Source of the DNA: Sporomusa acidovorans
GTDB lineage: Bacteria; Bacillota; Negativicutes; Sporomusales; Sporomusaceae
Length of the DNA: 64,000 bases
Reading direction: 5' to 3'
Assembly: GCF_900101845.1 (NCBI RefSeq)
Contig: NZ_FNAM01000018.1
Span: forward strand, 1-64,000
The stretch's first letter is position 1, and every line of letters starts with the position of its first letter. Below the pieces are notes generated by a model, which made no database searches, had not been told where the DNA came from, and worked only from the letters and a program-made list of their open reading frames with translations. The position numbers and the translations under genes are program-made. Shown piece by piece: positions 56,411 to 64,000 of the stretch.

Positions 56411-56471
56411 CCAATAAAGTTTTGCAGGCAAAGTGTTAGTAAAAGCGGAAGACAAGCGCCAGCGGTGGAGC
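56411..56471. repeat. Half copy of the 97-bp palindromic element
   Basis: Similar to 56121-56181 (CCAATAAAG, GTGTTAGTAAAAGCGGA, AAGCGCCAGCGG), but the right half is missing; the mttB sigma-54 promoter begins about 12 bases later. Confidence 0.6.
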
Positions 56472-56482
56472 TCAGTGAAAAA

Positions 56483-56499
56483 TTGGCACGATTGTTGCA
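56483..56499 (+). promoter_or_regulatory. Sigma-54 promoter of mttB
   Basis: TTGGCACGATTGTTGCA: GG at 56485-56486, GC at 56497-56498, 10-base gap, near full consensus. The leader to mttB is about 140 bases. Confidence 0.88.
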
Positions 56500-56648
56500 T
56501 GAAATATAAGTGTAATACAACCTCTGCCATGCTATTTGTTACCGCGTGAGTTATGGCTGACCGTTTGGAAGGAGGTGAACCATTCCCGTAATGGGACTGT
56601 GGTAACACCCTATGACTCTTCAAATAAATAATTTAGGAGGTGACGTAT

Positions 56649-58166
56649 TTGACTGTTAGAGGATTGCACGCCGGTTCTACCCGTATGGATGGAATTGGAC
56701 TCCACATGTTTACCGATGATGAACTCTACGATATCCATCTCGCGACACTTGATGTTCTGTGGAATATCGGTGTAAAGGTGGAGAGCGAGGAAGCACGTGA
56801 GATTTTTTACAGCAATGGCTGTACTTTAGACCGGGATACCAATATCGTTAAAATCCCGGCTCACCTGGTAGAGGATGCCCTGCGCTCCATCCCCAAAACG
56901 TTCCGGGCCTGTGGGAGAAATCCGGAAAATGACTGGCTAAATGAGGGGAACCGTACCGGCTTCGTCAATTTTGGCGAAGCGGTAACTATGATCGACCCTT
57001 ATACCCGCCAATTACGCAAACCCTTAAAAGAGGACGTCGACGATGTTACGCGCTTTTGTGAAGCCATGGAGCAGGTCATTATCTTTGAACGGGCCATGGG
57101 CCCTTCAGAAGTGGACCCTGACGTGGCGCAAGTCCACATTGCCGAATCGTTCTACAATCACTCCACCAAGCATGCTTACATCGGTATGAATCGACCTGAA
57201 AATATGCGGGCGGCCGCTAAAATGGGCTATGTGGTCTCCGGTGGCGAAGAAAATTTCCGGGCACGCCCGCTCTTTTCTCAAAGTACGGACCCGGTCAGCC
57301 CTATGGTTCATTCCAAAGGAGCGACAGATACTCTTATCCAGGCCATTCGCCTGGGCGTACCGGCCAAAGTCAACTCCATGGGGCTGGCAGGTGGTACGAC
57401 TTGTGTCAACCTTGCCAGTACCCTGGTAACACACAATGCCGAAATTCTCAGTATGTTTGTGCTCAGTCAGTTGGTAAAAAAGGGCCATCCCATGGTCTAT
57501 GGAACTTCAACGACCATGATTGACCTCCGGACGACCGTTGCCTGTGTTGGCACCCCGGAACTCGCCCTCTTTAGTTCTGCGGTAGCCAAACTTGCCCAGT
57601 TCTATAACATTCCGAGCTGGGTCGCCGGGGGATAGACTGATAGCAAAGTCCCCGATGCCCAAGCAGCCCATGAATTTACCCTCACAGCCTTATTACCGGC
57701 GTTAGCCGGTGCTAATATGATTTACGGCTTAGGGATGCTTGAAGGAGGCCTCACTTGGGACTATGCTCAAATGGTGATGCAAAATGAAATGGCCCGCATG
57801 ATTTTGCACACAATTAAGGGAATTCCTGTATCGGATGAGAAAATGGCTATTGAAGTTGTTCGTTCGGTAGGACCCGGCGGAGAATTCATCAGCCATGATC
57901 ACACCTTCAAACATTTCAAAGAGCTTTCCCAATCCAGGTTGCTTGATCGCAGAAACCGCGATGCCTGGACAGCCGACGGCAGCAAAGATATCGTCGAACG
58001 CTCTTATGAAAAGGCCCATGATATTCTCGAAAACTTCAAAGATCCAAGCCCGCTGCCCGAGAATATCCAGCGGCAGCTTAACGAAATTGTTAAAGAGGCT
58101 GAGGCTGAAACCGCTGAAATTAAGGCGAAAGAAAAAGAAGCCTCCAAGAAAAAACCAAAGTTCTAA
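56649..58166 (+). CDS. mttB: Trimethylamine methyltransferase MttB with in-frame UAG (pyrrolysine)
   Basis: A 505-residue protein when the UAG at 57633-57635 is read as pyrrolysine (residue 329). Translation before (SWVAGG) and after (TDSKVPDAQAAHEF) matches the MttB active site, where Pyl occurs; both parts are in the same frame and look functional. The enzyme moves a methyl from trimethylamine to a corrinoid protein. Start TTG 56649 has AGGAGG 8 bases upstream. All pyl genes needed to decode it flank the gene. Confidence 0.95.
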
Positions 58167-58187
58167 CAATTTTCTCCCTTTAAACCA

Positions 58188-58232
58188 AAGAAGCAAAGGA
58201 ACCCAAAGAGGATTTGGATTCCTTTGCTTCTT
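58188..58232. terminator. Bidirectional terminator between mttB and pylSn
   Basis: Perfect-looking arms AAGAAGCAAAGGAA(C)CCAAA and complement, 5-base loop, between convergent genes. Confidence 0.85.
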
Positions 58233-58247
58233 GCCCTGTCTGTCCTG

Positions 58248-58577
58248 TTAAAGATGGGCGCCGTAATGCTGGCTCATAACTGTAGCGGAATATTTTTGCA
58301 GTTTCCATGCCGGTATCTTACAGGTTGGACAAAGATCGAAAAACCATTTGTTTCGCATCCAGCGGGCGGCCCTGCTGTGGCGGGAATTATGAATAATAAA
58401 GCGCCGGTTGCAGTGGGTTACAATCTCCGCAATGCTTCCCCTGCGGGTCATTGACTTAATCCCATGCATTGTGCCATTACGTGACGGCCAAAGTTTTATC
58501 TTTGCCACTAAATTGAAAAAATCGACCGTTTTTCGGTAATAGCGTTTCTTTTCTTTCGTATTTGCTTCCGGACTCAC
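58248..58577 (-). CDS. pylSn: Pyrrolysyl-tRNA synthetase N-terminal tRNA-binding protein (PylSn)
   Basis: A 109-residue protein with the PylSn hallmark THCNRRFIIHNSRHSRAARW and the CPTCKIPAWKLQKY stretch; the His and Cys residues fit the zinc-binding fold that holds tRNA-Pyl. GTG start overlaps the pylD stop by 4 bases. It must pair with PylSc, encoded 2.3 kb away in a different operon. Confidence 0.94.
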   Translation of the reverse strand: MSPEANTKEKKRYYRKTVDFFNLVAKIKLWPSRNGTMHGIKSMTRRGSIAEIVTHCNRRFIIHNSRHSRAARWMRNKWFFDLCPTCKIPAWKLQKYSATVMSQHYGAHL

Positions 58578-59440
58578 CTATTTTCATCTCCTTGGCAATG
58601 ATAATCAGATCGTTTTAAGCACTCATAGAGCATGGTTGCCACACCTATTTGCAATGGATCATGCAGCAGCCGGTTCTGAATTTGTTCCCGGGCATCTTCA
58701 CAAACTCCCAACGGTATTCCCGGAGCAGCCACATAACTATCGGCAGCAAGAACCTCCTGCGTAATAAAGCCGGCTTCAGGGCAGGCAACAACGATCGCGT
58801 GATGATTTGTCAAAGCCGATTTTAAGTCCTGTTCTATACAAATTTTCCGGCCGTAGCGGTTGAAGATATCTTGGGCCATTCTTTCACTAGCTTCCGCTTT
58901 TTTATCATAAACAGCAACATTGCCGCCAAAATTGACTGCGGCAAAAGCAGCGGCGCAGCCTACCGGTCCGGCCCCCAGTATAAGGATGCGCTGCCCGTTA
59001 ACCCCCTTAAGCATATAATCCAACGCCGCCACATACCCCTTGCCGGTTGCCTCACCGTTATCGATGCAACGGCCCGACTTCAGGTGAACGGCAATAAAAC
59101 GGTCATCATCAGCCATAAACAATATTTTCGCCTCGCGTGCCAGTGCTGCCGCAATTCCATTAACATCGCCGGCACGGGGAATGAAAACCCGCATCTCGAG
59201 AAATGACAGAATTCCCGCAACCGCTTCCGTAAACCCGCCAATAATCCCCTGTCCACAAGTCATCGGGATAACGGCAACAAGCCCCGGATCATAAATTTTT
59301 TCTCCACCCTGTTGCTCCATGCCGGCCGCGTGGGCGGCAATTTCAGCAAGCGTATGGCCGGTCTTGTTGATTAATTCCTGATCATACTGTTCCATTCGGC
59401 AAGCAATGCCGTCAATATCTTTCTCGCATAAACGGGTCAT
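58574..59440 (-). CDS. pylD: Pyrrolysine biosynthesis dehydrogenase PylD
   Basis: A 288-residue NAD-dependent enzyme that makes the final ring-forming product in pyrrolysine synthesis. IPMTCGQGIIGGFTEAV, LILGAGPVGCAAAF (Rossmann) and VATMLYECL match the family. The ATG 59440 start aligns with PylD; a GTG at 59452 is possible. It overlaps pylC by 29 bases. Confidence 0.93.
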   Translation of the reverse strand: MTRLCEKDIDGIACRMEQYDQELINKTGHTLAEIAAHAAGMEQQGGEKIYDPGLVAVIPMTCGQGIIGGFTEAVAGILSFLEMRVFIPRAGDVNGIAAALAREAKILFMADDDRFIAVHLKSGRCIDNGEATGKGYVAALDYMLKGVNGQRILILGAGPVGCAAAFAAVNFGGNVAVYDKKAEASERMAQDIFNRYGRKICIEQDLKSALTNHHAIVVACPEAGFITQEVLAADSYVAAPGIPLGVCEDAREQIQNRLLHDPLQIGVATMLYECLKRSDYHCQGDENR

Positions 59441-60626
59441 GCTTCCTGCCACCCCCTTGGCTTAATTCATTTTCGGGACACAGATCCGAAATTTCCGGAA
59501 TATTAAATGCCCGTTGCATTCTGCGCAGTATCGCATCGCGTCTATCCCAGGCCTCTTCAAAACTCACTCCCTTGACGATTAAGGTTACTACCCATTCCCG
59601 CTTGCCTGGCACATAATCAGTCAGAACTTCATCGGCACCGAAAAAACCAGCCCTCAGTTGGAGAGGACCTGCTTCCGACAAAATATGTTCGCCTGCAATC
59701 TCAATTTGCTGAGGAGTTACTCTACAATGCTCATAAATAACACATTTTTCCGCCTGTTGCTTTTGAATGGGAACGTGCAAATTTTTCTGCAAAAACGAAT
59801 AACCTAACCACTCAACCATATTGATCCCGGAAGAATGATAAACGGCGGTTGGCGTTTGACTTGGCAGCCGGGCATCAATTTCTAAAACTTTTAACGTTCT
59901 GTTATGCAGAATGGTTTCAACATCCATAATCCCATTTAAGGATAATGCTCCGGCTAGTTTCACAGCAACCGCTGCAAATTCGGCCAGCAGCTTAGCATTA
60001 AGTTCGCCCGGAGCAAGAACCCGTTTGCAATCATGCACACGGTCCATCTCTAACTCCGTGACCTGGAATACCTGGTACTTACCGGCAAAGCCAATAACCT
60101 CAAGTGAATAAGACGGCCCCGGCAAATACTCTTCGATAACCCAATCTTCATCCGCATTACGCGTGCGCTTACCAGCTAATTCCTCCTGGGTATACAGAAT
60201 TTGCACACCTTCACTGCCACTCCGGCCGGAAGGTTTCAAACAAACGGGAAATTGGCATTGGGGCCAGGGTTGCGGCCTAGGCACGCCTAACCGGGAAAAC
60301 AATTGATTGGAAATTAGCTTGGAAGAAGAAACACTATAGGCACTAAAATCAAAAGCCAATGGAATCCCGGTAAGGTTCGCAATGGATTTGAGGGCCTGCA
60401 AAACCCCATCATCTTCGATAGCCGGAATAATGAGATCAACGCCTTTTAATCCGGCGATAACTTCGTCCCGGCAGGCAAGTACATCCATACAGTAAAATCT
60501 GTCGGCAAGGCCGCTTGCCTGCGCTTGCTGCCTGCGGTCAAATAAAATGACTTCCCAGCCCGCTTTTTGGGCCAAATAGGCTGCTTCTACACCCTGCAGC
60601 CTCCCCCCGATAATTGCTACCCGCAT
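59412..60626 (-). CDS. pylC: Pyrrolysine biosynthesis ATP-grasp ligase PylC
   Basis: A 404-residue ATP-grasp ligase that joins methylornithine to lysine. N-terminal IIGGRLQGVEAAYLAQKAG, ATP-grasp FPVCLKPSGRSGSEGVQ, VIEEYLPGPSYSLEVIGF and VLEIDARLPSQTP. Start overlaps the UAG stop of pylB. A normal length for the family. Confidence 0.95.
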   Translation of the reverse strand: MRVAIIGGRLQGVEAAYLAQKAGWEVILFDRRQQAQASGLADRFYCMDVLACRDEVIAGLKGVDLIIPAIEDDGVLQALKSIANLTGIPLAFDFSAYSVSSSKLISNQLFSRLGVPRPQPWPQCQFPVCLKPSGRSGSEGVQILYTQEELAGKRTRNADEDWVIEEYLPGPSYSLEVIGFAGKYQVFQVTELEMDRVHDCKRVLAPGELNAKLLAEFAAVAVKLAGALSLNGIMDVETILHNRTLKVLEIDARLPSQTPTAVYHSSGINMVEWLGYSFLQKNLHVPIQKQQAEKCVIYEHCRVTPQQIEIAGEHILSEAGPLQLRAGFFGADEVLTDYVPGKREWVVTLIVKGVSFEEAWDRRDAILRRMQRAFNIPEISDLCPENELSQGGGRKHDPFMRERY

Positions 60627-61780
60627 GGCAGGCCTCCTCTCGCTGGTTTGGCAGAACGCGTTTGCCGTGCTTTAATCCAGGCCTGATATTCTCCCTGGGT
60701 TGCCGCTTCTAAATGGTTGGCCTTAAGAACCGGCAAAACTTTCTCAACAGTGCGGTTTCCTTCACCAATATCAAGCGTACTTTGGGAAACACCGGCCATA
60801 CCGGCTGCCGGTGAAATAAGCGAAGTAATAACATTGGCACCGGATGCCAGCCGGTCCTGCAGTCCCTTTAATCCGTCTACATCTAACGAAGCAGGAATCA
60901 ACCGGTCCGGCATTATCAGGCGCATAACCGCAATGATCAGCAGCTCACGAAATTGAGAATTTGCCGGCCAACCTGCAAACGGGGTATTTTCCTGAGGAAT
61001 AAATGTCATAACCCTTACCTGATCGGCCTCCATATTTTTCATCAGCAACAGTGACCGGGCAATATCCCCCTTACTCTCTCCCACGCCGGTCAACAATCCT
61101 TCTTCGATTAGGTAGCCCATTTTTTTTGCCGTAAGCTTACGGATCATGCGTTCCCCGTAACTCTGCTTCACCCGCAATTGCTGATAAAGTGTCTTGTTGT
61201 GTGTTTCTTGATAGCAGGCATACCAGTCGGCGCCGGCCTCTTTAAATTCCTCCAGGATCTTCTGCGGTACTACCCCCGGAGAAATCATGACCGGTCTGCG
61301 GGTTTCCCGTTTAAGTTCTTTTACCAATTGCACCAGCTCGTCAAATCCGTTTTTTTTATTATAATACAGCGGGTCTTCCCCCATCGTCATATCTAATAAG
61401 TGGACACCGGAATCGGCCAGACAACGTGCTGCCGCCATAATTTCTTCAAAATTTTTTCGATAACGTGAATAAGTCTGATTAGATTTACGATAAAGACAAA
61501 AAGTGCAATCATTGCGACAGTATGTGGAAAAATACACAAAACCGTAAAGAAAAACTTTATTTTGGAAATACCGCTCGCGCAGCCTCCTCGCAGCTAAAGC
61601 GACTTTCCCCAGTTCGCTGGGCGAATTTACACTCAGCAACCCTAAAATTTCTTTGAAACTGAGTGGTATTTCCTGTTCCGCTTTCTTAAGAATCCCATCT
61701 AAACCGAACACTTTTTGACTTACCTCCCGGTTGGCACACTGCCGTGCATTTTGCTTGGCCTTTGACGGAGTCCGCTGCAT
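60617..61780 (-). CDS. pylB: Methylornithine synthase PylB (radical SAM)
   Basis: A 387-residue radical SAM mutase with CX3CX2C in YFSTYCRNDCTFCLYRKSN. LTMGEDPLYYNKKNG, YQETHNKTLY, GVGESKGDIARSLL and RLIPASLDVDG match PylB. It converts lysine to 3-methylornithine. A GTG start at 61711 would fit the family length better; the ATG 61780 has AGAGG 5 bases upstream. The stop is UAG and overlaps the pylC start. Confidence 0.94.
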   Translation of the reverse strand: MQRTPSKAKQNARQCANREVSQKVFGLDGILKKAEQEIPLSFKEILGLLSVNSPSELGKVALAARRLRERYFQNKVFLYGFVYFSTYCRNDCTFCLYRKSNQTYSRYRKNFEEIMAAARCLADSGVHLLDMTMGEDPLYYNKKNGFDELVQLVKELKRETRRPVMISPGVVPQKILEEFKEAGADWYACYQETHNKTLYQQLRVKQSYGERMIRKLTAKKMGYLIEEGLLTGVGESKGDIARSLLLMKNMEADQVRVMTFIPQENTPFAGWPANSQFRELLIIAVMRLIMPDRLIPASLDVDGLKGLQDRLASGANVITSLISPAAGMAGVSQSTLDIGEGNRTVEKVLPVLKANHLEAATQGEYQAWIKARQTRSAKPARGGLPCG

Positions 61781-61801
61781 TTCGCCTCTTTCTTATCTGT
61801 A

Positions 61802-61819
61802 ATGCAAATCTTATGCCAA
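61802..61819 (-). promoter_or_regulatory. Sigma-54 promoter of pylB-C-D-Sn
   Basis: Minus strand TTGGCATAAGATTTGCAT: GG at 61817-61816, GC at 61805-61804, 10-base gap. Direct AAGTCA half sites at 61938 and 61958, two helical turns apart, lie upstream. Confidence 0.75.
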
Positions 61820-62000
61820 CTTTCATAATTTTTTTATATAGCAGGCAGCCTCTCCAAAATAACTCCAACATTGCTTTTAACAACGTACGGAAGATTTTTG
61901 CAGACCTCTCTGATGTGGAATACCTACCGAGAAAATTAAGTCAAGAATACCGCTGCTAAGTCATTATTAACTTTTACTATCCGCAATTCCCGTCCTCCAA

Positions 62001-62036
62001 AATAAAAGGCAGCCCTAATATCTCAACAGGCTGCAG
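62001..62036 (-). terminator. Terminator after gluQRS
   Basis: Short hairpin GCAGCC / GGCTGC with a T-rich tail on the minus strand. Confidence 0.6.
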
Positions 62037-62076
62037 TTTGCATACGAATTGGATTTTTTCTGTCATTAATGCTTTT

Positions 62077-63024
62077 TTATACAGGCAGCGGACAATCAAC
62101 CACAACCGGCCCTGACGGCATCCTAGCAAGCGCAAAGCTGCCGACAAGCTCTGCTGCCTTGACCGGCTGGTATTGATCAAGCAGCCCGGCCTTCCAAGCC
62201 AAATAACCGATAATGGCTTCCGGCTTAACCCCCTGTGAGCGCAGCGCCGCAATCGACAATGCCTGCTGCCGTTTTGACAGCCGGTAGCCCTGGTTGTCGA
62301 TTAGCAGCGGCACATGGGTGAATACCGGAGCTTTCAAACCCAGCAGCCGGTACAGCAGCAACTGGCGCGGCGTGGAACGCAGCAAGTCGTCCCCGCGTAA
62401 GACATGGGTAATCTGCATAGCGGCATCATCCACCACAACCGCCAGTTGATAGGCGTGAACCCCGTCGGAACGGCGTACGACAAAGTCGCCAACCTCCCGG
62501 CTGATATCCTGGCTAATCCAACCGGCATGCAGGTCAGTAAAAGAAATTTCACCAGGCGGCACAGCCAGGCGAAGCGCCGGCCGCCGTTTTGCTCGCCGGG
62601 CCGGGTCGATTGTTCGCTGCCGGCAGATACCGGGGTAAACGCGTTCCTGTTCGCCGGCATGCGGCGCAGAAGCCGCCAATTCAGTCCGGGTACAATAGCA
62701 GGGGTATACCAGCCCGGCCGCATCCAGCCGCTCAAGCGCCGCCTGATATAAGCCACGCCGTTCATCCTGGCAATACGGCGCATACTTTCCGCCGCTATCC
62801 GGCCCCTCGTCCCAGTCAAGCCCCAGCCATTTCATTTCGGCGATCAGAGCTTCACTGTAGGCAGGACGTGACCGGTCAGGATCAAGATCCTCAATCCGCA
62901 GAACCATAGTGCCGCCGGCGGCACGAACCTGCAGCCAGGCCAGCAGTGCCGTCCAGGCATTTCCCAAATGGATTTCTCCGGTAGGACTGGGGGCAAACCG
63001 GCCCCGTATGGCCCCATTAGTCAA
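62077..63024 (-). CDS. gluQRS: Glutamyl-Q tRNA(Asp) synthetase
   Basis: A 315-residue truncated GluRS homologue that attaches glutamate to queuosine in tRNA-Asp. RGRFAPSPTGEIHLGNA (HIGH-type), zinc motif CYCTRTEL ... YPGICR and YRLSKRQQAL (KMSKS-type) are present; no anticodon-binding domain. TTG start 63024 is chosen (GAGAGG upstream). It overlaps the permease gene by 8 bases. Confidence 0.9.
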   Translation of the reverse strand: MTNGAIRGRFAPSPTGEIHLGNAWTALLAWLQVRAAGGTMVLRIEDLDPDRSRPAYSEALIAEMKWLGLDWDEGPDSGGKYAPYCQDERRGLYQAALERLDAAGLVYPCYCTRTELAASAPHAGEQERVYPGICRQRTIDPARRAKRRPALRLAVPPGEISFTDLHAGWISQDISREVGDFVVRRSDGVHAYQLAVVVDDAAMQITHVLRGDDLLRSTPRQLLLYRLLGLKAPVFTHVPLLIDNQGYRLSKRQQALSIAALRSQGVKPEAIIGYLAWKAGLLDQYQPVKAAELVGSFALARMPSGPVVVDCPLPV

Positions 63025-64000
63025 GATAATCCTCTCTACTCTGTGTATCGGCCGGATCACGATCATTGGTAAGGCCAAGCAGATCAAGAATTCTAAACGT
63101 TAAGCCCAGAATAATGGCCACAATGGTCGCCAGCGCCATGCCTTTGAGGGTAACCGACCCAAAGGTCATATGCGCGCCGCTGACGCCGATAATCAGCACA
63201 ACGGCTGTTAGAATCAGGTTCCGGGAGCGATTATAATCCACTTTGGATTCCACCAGAATACGCACACCGGAAGCTGCAATCACACCGAACAGCAGGAGGG
63301 ATACGCCCCCCATAACCGGGGCGGGGATGCTTTGAATCAGAGCTGCCAATTTACCGACAAAGGAAAGAACAATGGCAATAACAGCAGCAAAACCGATTAC
63401 CCATACACTGTAGACCTTGGACAAGGCCATAACACCAATGTTTTCTCCATAGGTAGTATTGGGTGTCGAGCCAAAAAAGCCTGATATCATGGTTGATATG
63501 CCATTTCCCAGCAAGGAGCGGTGCAAGCCGGGCGATTTTGACAAATCACGGCCCACAATATTGCCGGTCACAACCAGATGGCCGATATGCTCGGCAATAA
63601 CCACCAAAGACGCAGGAATAATAATGAGGATGGCCTGCAGATTGAATTCCGGCGCATAGAAGGTGGGCAGGGCAAACCACGGTGTTGCGTAAACTGTTGC
63701 CAGATTTACTATTCCAAAGGCCAAAGCCAGAATATAACCGGCCGCAATGCCGATTAAAATCGGAATAACGGCCATAAAGCCGCGGAACAATACGGAACCA
63801 AGAATGGTCACCGCTAAGGTGAAGAGGGAAACCGTGATCGCGATAGGATCCGGTGTTTTGGCCAGCAGGCCTGCCATCTCAGCGGCAACCGGTGCCAGTT
63901 CCAGCCCGATGATAGCCACAATGGCGCCCATGGCGGCAGGCGGAAAAACAATATCTATCCACTTGGTGCCAACAATACCAATACTCAAAGCTACGATGGA
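63017..64000 (-). CDS. uraA: Uracil/xanthine permease (NCS2 family), partial
   Basis: The C-terminal ~327 residues of a nucleobase:cation symporter; the N-terminus lies beyond the right edge. STPNTTYGENIGVMALSKVYSVWVIG is the signature of the xanthine/uracil permease family, and AIGVVVIAEHIGHLVVTGN-type residues (ASLVVIAEHIGHL) are in the substrate region. Predicted multi-spanning membrane protein. Uracil is more likely than xanthine given similarity to UraA, but not certain. Confidence 0.9.
   Translation of the reverse strand, partial: SIVALSIGIVGTKWIDIVFPPAAMGAIVAIIGLELAPVAAEMAGLLAKTPDPIAITVSLFTLAVTILGSVLFRGFMAVIPILIGIAAGYILALAFGIVNLATVYATPWFALPTFYAPEFNLQAILIIIPASLVVIAEHIGHLVVTGNIVGRDLSKSPGLHRSLLGNGISTMISGFFGSTPNTTYGENIGVMALSKVYSVWVIGFAAVIAIVLSFVGKLAALIQSIPAPVMGGVSLLLFGVIAASGVRILVESKVDYNRSRNLILTAVVLIIGVSGAHMTFGSVTLKGMALATIVAIILGLTFRILDLLGLTNDRDPADTQSREDYLD

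Noticed and set aside
57633-57716. mttB as a pseudogene or two separate genes
   Set aside because: The frame is intact on both sides of one TAG, the codon is at the known Pyl site, and the complete Pyl machinery is adjacent.
61977-62252. A 91-residue minus-strand ORF
   Set aside because: It overlaps gluQRS in another frame and spans a terminator.

Overview
The window looks like chromosome of an anaerobic Firmicute of the Negativicutes/Sporomusaceae type (Sporomusa- or Acetonema-like). This is inferred from housekeeping gene order, from Desulfitobacterium-like pyrrolysine (Pyl) genes and from many corrinoid methyltransferase components. Genus was not determined. Both ends cut genes: atpA at the left and a uracil/xanthine permease at the right.

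Region 1 (1-16937, all minus strand) is core housekeeping: ATP synthase atpZ-I-B-E-F-H-A, envelope polymer genes (wecB, tagO/wecA), nucleotide and one-carbon genes (MazG-like, dCMP deaminase, upp, glyA, rpiB), a ywlC/ywlE/ywlG-like block, prmC-prfA, rpmE and a nitrilase. Region 2 (17059-25364) holds an HD-GYP protein, an ECF sigma/anti-sigma pair, a long Gln/Pro-rich FliK-like protein and a large M16C protease.

Region 3 (25684-36932) is a first corrinoid methyltransferase locus. It has a PrpR-type sigma-54 activator, a small orphan protein with its own sigma-54 promoter, a PocR/AraC regulator with a corrinoid protein, and an operon of APH-type kinase, non-Pyl MttB-family methyltransferase, corrinoid protein, methyl-tetrahydrofolate methyltransferase and HAD phosphatase. 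Together these can move methyl groups from a methylated amine to tetrahydrofolate.

Region 4 (37027-51439, minus strand) is a complete 18-gene ethanolamine-utilisation bacterial microcompartment (BMC) operon. It encodes EutB/C lyase, EutA reactivase, EutE aldehyde dehydrogenase, an EutT-PduL fusion, EutP, EutQ, shell proteins (two EutM-like, EutL, EutS, EutN, PduT), PduS, a DMT transporter and an orphan receiver protein. EutV/EutW, EutH and EutG are absent; a divergent PAS/AAA+ sigma-54 activator (51900-53336) and a strong -24/-12 promoter replace the usual EutVW control.

Region 5 (53388-61780) is a pyrrolysine system. tRNA-Pyl, pylSc, a choline-kinase-like gene and a corrinoid protein form one operon; mttB with an in-frame UAG runs the other way; pylB-pylC-pylD-pylSn form a third unit. 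All three units have sigma-54 promoters. A 26-bp motif centred on an inverted repeat is shared (23/26) between the BMC promoter region and the pylT/mttB intergenic region, so the BMC and the UAG-decoding methyltransferase system may be one sigma-54 regulon. This is the most interesting feature of the window. Region 6 (62077-64000) returns to housekeeping (gluQRS, permease).
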